Origin: an uncultured Bdellovibrio sp. | Lineage (GTDB): Bacteria > Bdellovibrionota > Bdellovibrionia > Bdellovibrionales > Bdellovibrionaceae | Direction: 5' to 3' | Assembly: GCF_946478835.1 (NCBI RefSeq) | Contig: NZ_CAMLDV010000176.1 | Coordinates: 1 to 6,804, forward strand | Length of the DNA: 6,804 nucleotides | In this document: positions 4,522-6,804 of the stretch, piece after piece | Layout: every line of letters begins with the position of its first letter | Numbering within the stretch: position 1 is the stretch's first letter | Notes under the pieces: generated by a model | Told to the model about the DNA's origin: nothing | The model's input: the letters and a program-made list of their open reading frames with translations, nothing else | The model's database searches: none | Made by a program: the position numbers and the translations under genes

Positions 4522-6804
4522 CTACAAGTCTCCCGAGATTACGTGCTGACCGACTTTGTTTTGAGTTTTCAAATACTGTATTTTCTTACCTAACCAATCA
4601 CGCACTTCCAATTGCTGACTGGCTTTAAACGCTTTTTCATAAGAATCCAACGCTAACGTTGGACTCTCTTTGTAGGTCTCAAACAAGTGTGCTTGTTGTA
4701 GAAGGAAATCGGCATTTTCTTTGCGAACATTAAGTAAATCTTTGATCAAACTTAATGCTTTGTCGACTTCACCCTTCTGAGCATACGATTCACTCATCAG
4801 AGTTCCCACATTCAAAGTATACAACTGTTCTTTTGACAGAGAAGAAAATTTTTCGATTGCCTTCGTAAAATCTCCCTCTGAGAATGCCTTCACACCAGCG
4901 AAAGTTTGCATTTCTGTCGATGGCATTTGCATGTCTAAAACTTTTTCGAAAAATGGCATCGCGGAGTTCAAACCATCTTCTTTGTAAGTGAGACGGGCTT
5001 TTTGATACACGTAAGGAGAAGCTTCTGGTTGTGCTTTTAAAGCTGCCTCAATCATCCACAATGCTTTGTCGCTATAGCCTTTTCCTTCAGAACCAAGACT
5101 TGCATAGAAAAGTCCCAAAGCGCGAGTGTCTTTGTTCTTCGCAAGTTCAAGACCTAGTTTTTCGACCATCTCGTACTGTTTAGAATAATAACAATTTCCT
5201 GCAACTTCGTAAGTGTTCACGGATTGCAATTGGCCCGTCATGATAGCGGATTTATTGCAGGCTTTCGGAGAGCGAGTCTCAAAACGAGACACCTTTCCAA
5301 TTGTCATATCTCCCGCAGAAGGCAAGAATGCCGTCATCTTTTCTGGAGCTGGATACTGCACAAGAGGCGGAACTGTTTGATCTACGCGAATATTGGCAAA
5401 AACGCGCTCTGTGCTTGCGGCTTGACCTTTGGAAGCGGCAAGAACTTTGAGTTTTGCTTCATTCTCGTTTTTCTTTTCCTGAATTGGCGCTGTCAATTTC
5501 GCGATCTCAGCACGCAAGGCTTCTTGATCCGCCGGAGTTAAAGAAGCGGGAAGAGGCATCGTTTGCAAGCTCTCGATAAAGTTACCGTAACAACGGTCAA
5601 TACCGCGCATCGCTTCCAGTTGTTGATAAGGGTCTTTGCTCATTTTCAAAGTTGTGAAATAAGCCGTGTGAGCCTTATCAAGTTTTTCTGTTTTCAATGA
5701 AAGCACCATCGCAAATTTTTCTTCGCGGGCTTTCACACTTTGTTGCGCCAACTCTTTTTCAAGAATACGCGCTTGGATCAAACGAGCTTCCGCACGGATC
5801 TCTGGAGCCACGTCACGACCGTTGGCTTTCATCGCCAAATCAAAGGCCGCTGTCGATTTACCGGAATCCAAAAGAGCCTTTGCGCGATCAATCATAATTT
5901 GTGTTGTATAAGGCTCAATACCTTTTGCTAAAACCTGGTTTTGCAATTTTTCCAGTTCAGCAGAGCGAGGTTCATTTTTATAGGAATCCATCAGTTTGCC
6001 ATAGATGCGTGACAATGTTTTGTTGTCAGCACCATTGAGCATACCCATGTAAGCTGCGCGCGCTTCTTTGTTTTTCTTTTCAAGAAGGTAGATATCAGCT
6101 GCTAGTTCTAGGTGAGCGTTGCGGTTTTTCTTATCTAAGTCTGCGACTTTCAATAAAGTTTCAGCAGATTTTGAAATTTGACCGACATCGGCATAAGCTT
6201 TTGCTGCATCCTTCAAAGCATCCAGGTTGCGTTTGTCTTCTGGATACTTTTGCACGAACTTCATTGAAAGCTCAGCAGCATCATAGATCTTACCTTCCGC
6301 ATAAAGAAGGCTCAGCGCTTGCCATAAAGCATCTTGAGAAAGTTTTGAGTTCTCGTGTTCTTTGGCGAAGGCGATCAACTTCTGGGAAGCCTGGTCTTTG
6401 TCGCCACCTTTAGCAAATTCCTGAATCTCAGTGAAATGTGCTTCTTCCAAGATTTTGTTCATGTTCTTCTTGCGAGAATCATCTGTTGTGGAATTCATGA
6501 CTTGCTTAGAGAAATCTTTAATACCCGCATAGTCTTTACGAATATTGAGCATATCCAAAATCAAATCTTCCGATTTTTTCTTAATATCTGCGTTGTCAGC
6601 ACCTTTAAGCTGAGCCAACGGTCTTAAGAGTTTTTCGGCTTCTGCATAGTTCGATTCTTCGTAAGCGATATGGCCCACTTTGAATTTAACCAATGTAGAG
6701 TATTTTCCGGTAGGGTGCTTCGCCAAATAATTGGCGGCAAGTTCTTTGCGCTCAGCCTCTTTTAAAGGATCTTTGCCTTTTTCTAGACTTTTCTCTTTGG
6801 AATA
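4522..6804 (-). CDS. Large TPR scaffold protein (5' end outside window)
   Basis: The reading frame is open to the window edge, giving 760 visible residues ending in GDL-TAG; the true start lies beyond 6804. The first visible residues (YSKEKSLEKGKDPLKEAER) are already in frame, and a TTG at 6726 has TPR-like sequence before it, so it is not the start. Three regions are seen. The first, about visible residues 15-345, has repeated helix pairs of TPR type (GHIAYEESNYAEAEKLLRPL, ALSLLYAEGKIYDAAEL, AADIYLLEKKNKEARAAY). The second, about 346-456, is helical without clear repeats and includes PLPASLTPADQ near 417-427. A proline-containing linker (about 457-525) follows, then more TPRs (GNCYYSKQYEMVEKL, GVKAFSEGDFTKAIEKF, ESYAQKGEVDKAL). 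TPRs bind other proteins; the periplasm is expected from neighbours but no signal peptide is visible. Comparable to the TPR proteins of the Glt complex (GltD/GltE, or AgmK/GltI); which one cannot be decided from a fragment. Confidence 0.88.
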   Translation of the reverse strand, partial: YSKEKSLEKGKDPLKEAERKELAANYLAKHPTGKYSTLVKFKVGHIAYEESNYAEAEKLLRPLAQLKGADNADIKKKSEDLILDMLNIRKDYAGIKDFSKQVMNSTTDDSRKKNMNKILEEAHFTEIQEFAKGGDKDQASQKLIAFAKEHENSKLSQDALWQALSLLYAEGKIYDAAELSMKFVQKYPEDKRNLDALKDAAKAYADVGQISKSAETLLKVADLDKKNRNAHLELAADIYLLEKKNKEARAAYMGMLNGADNKTLSRIYGKLMDSYKNEPRSAELEKLQNQVLAKGIEPYTTQIMIDRAKALLDSGKSTAAFDLAMKANGRDVAPEIRAEARLIQARILEKELAQQSVKAREEKFAMVLSLKTEKLDKAHTAYFTTLKMSKDPYQQLEAMRGIDRCYGNFIESLQTMPLPASLTPADQEALRAEIAKLTAPIQEKKNENEAKLKVLAASKGQAASTERVFANIRVDQTVPPLVQYPAPEKMTAFLPSAGDMTIGKVSRFETRSPKACNKSAIMTGQLQSVNTYEVAGNCYYSKQYEMVEKLGLELAKNKDTRALGLFYASLGSEGKGYSDKALWMIEAALKAQPEASPYVYQKARLTYKEDGLNSAMPFFEKVLDMQMPSTEMQTFAGVKAFSEGDFTKAIEKFSSLSKEQLYTLNVGTLMSESYAQKGEVDKALSLIKDLLNVRKENADFLLQQAHLFETYKESPTLALDSYEKAFKASQQLEVRDWLGKKIQYLKTQNKVGQHVISGDL

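Noticed and set aside
5224..5541. A 105-codon plus-strand open frame opposite the large scaffold gene
   Set aside because: Shadow of the TPR gene; no ribosome binding site, no domain, and the minus strand has strong helical protein signal throughout.
6724..6726. TTG as the start of the large TPR gene
   Set aside because: The frame stays open to the window end with 26 further residues of charged helical sequence of the same character, and a TTG start here would remove any export signal. The gene is simply truncated by the window.

Overview
The window is a solid, co-directional block of five protein-coding genes, all on the minus strand, so transcription runs from high to low coordinates. There are no RNA genes, mobile elements or CRISPR arrays. 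The outermost two genes run off the ends of the window. Gaps between genes are only 14 to 23 bases, and each downstream gene carries its own Shine-Dalgarno-like purine run. I see no promoter or terminator inside the block, so it looks like the middle of one long operon.

In transcription order the genes are: (1) a large tetratricopeptide-repeat (TPR) protein, N-terminus missing (4522-6804); (2) an 83-residue exported protein (4256-4507, GTG start); (3) a 490-residue inner-membrane protein with an FHA-like cytoplasmic head, one transmembrane helix, a long basic then glycine-rich periplasmic linker and an AgmX/PglI-type TonB-like C-terminal domain (2766-4238); (4) a 262-residue outer-membrane beta-barrel protein (1962-2750); (5) a second exported TPR/coiled-coil protein, C-terminus missing (1-1938).

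This set matches the Glt part of the Agl-Glt trans-envelope machine known from gliding motility in Myxococcus xanthus: periplasmic TPR proteins, a small periplasmic protein, GltG with FHA/TM/TonB-like parts, and outer-membrane barrels. From memory of the M. xanthus gene order (TPR protein, small protein, GltG, GltH, larger TPR protein), the layout is also similar. The AglR/Q/S proton-channel motor genes are not in the window and would be expected close by or elsewhere in the genome.

The moderate, clearly not high, GC content, the frequent AAA/GAA/CAA/TTG codons and the beta-barrel type (a family shared by Myxococcota and Bdellovibrio relatives) suggest Bdellovibrionota (Bdellovibrio or a relative) rather than a high-GC myxobacterium. 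This is an inference from style, not a database result.

Working model (inference): protein 3 spans the inner membrane and carries motor energy through its linker and TonB-like tip to the periplasmic TPR scaffolds (1 and 5) and the barrel (4), linking a cytoplasmic signal to the cell surface. The points most worth a second look are an FHA-like head that seems to lack the phosphothreonine-binding residues, an identical seven-residue peptide in the disordered linkers of proteins 3 and 5, and the unrecognised small protein 2.
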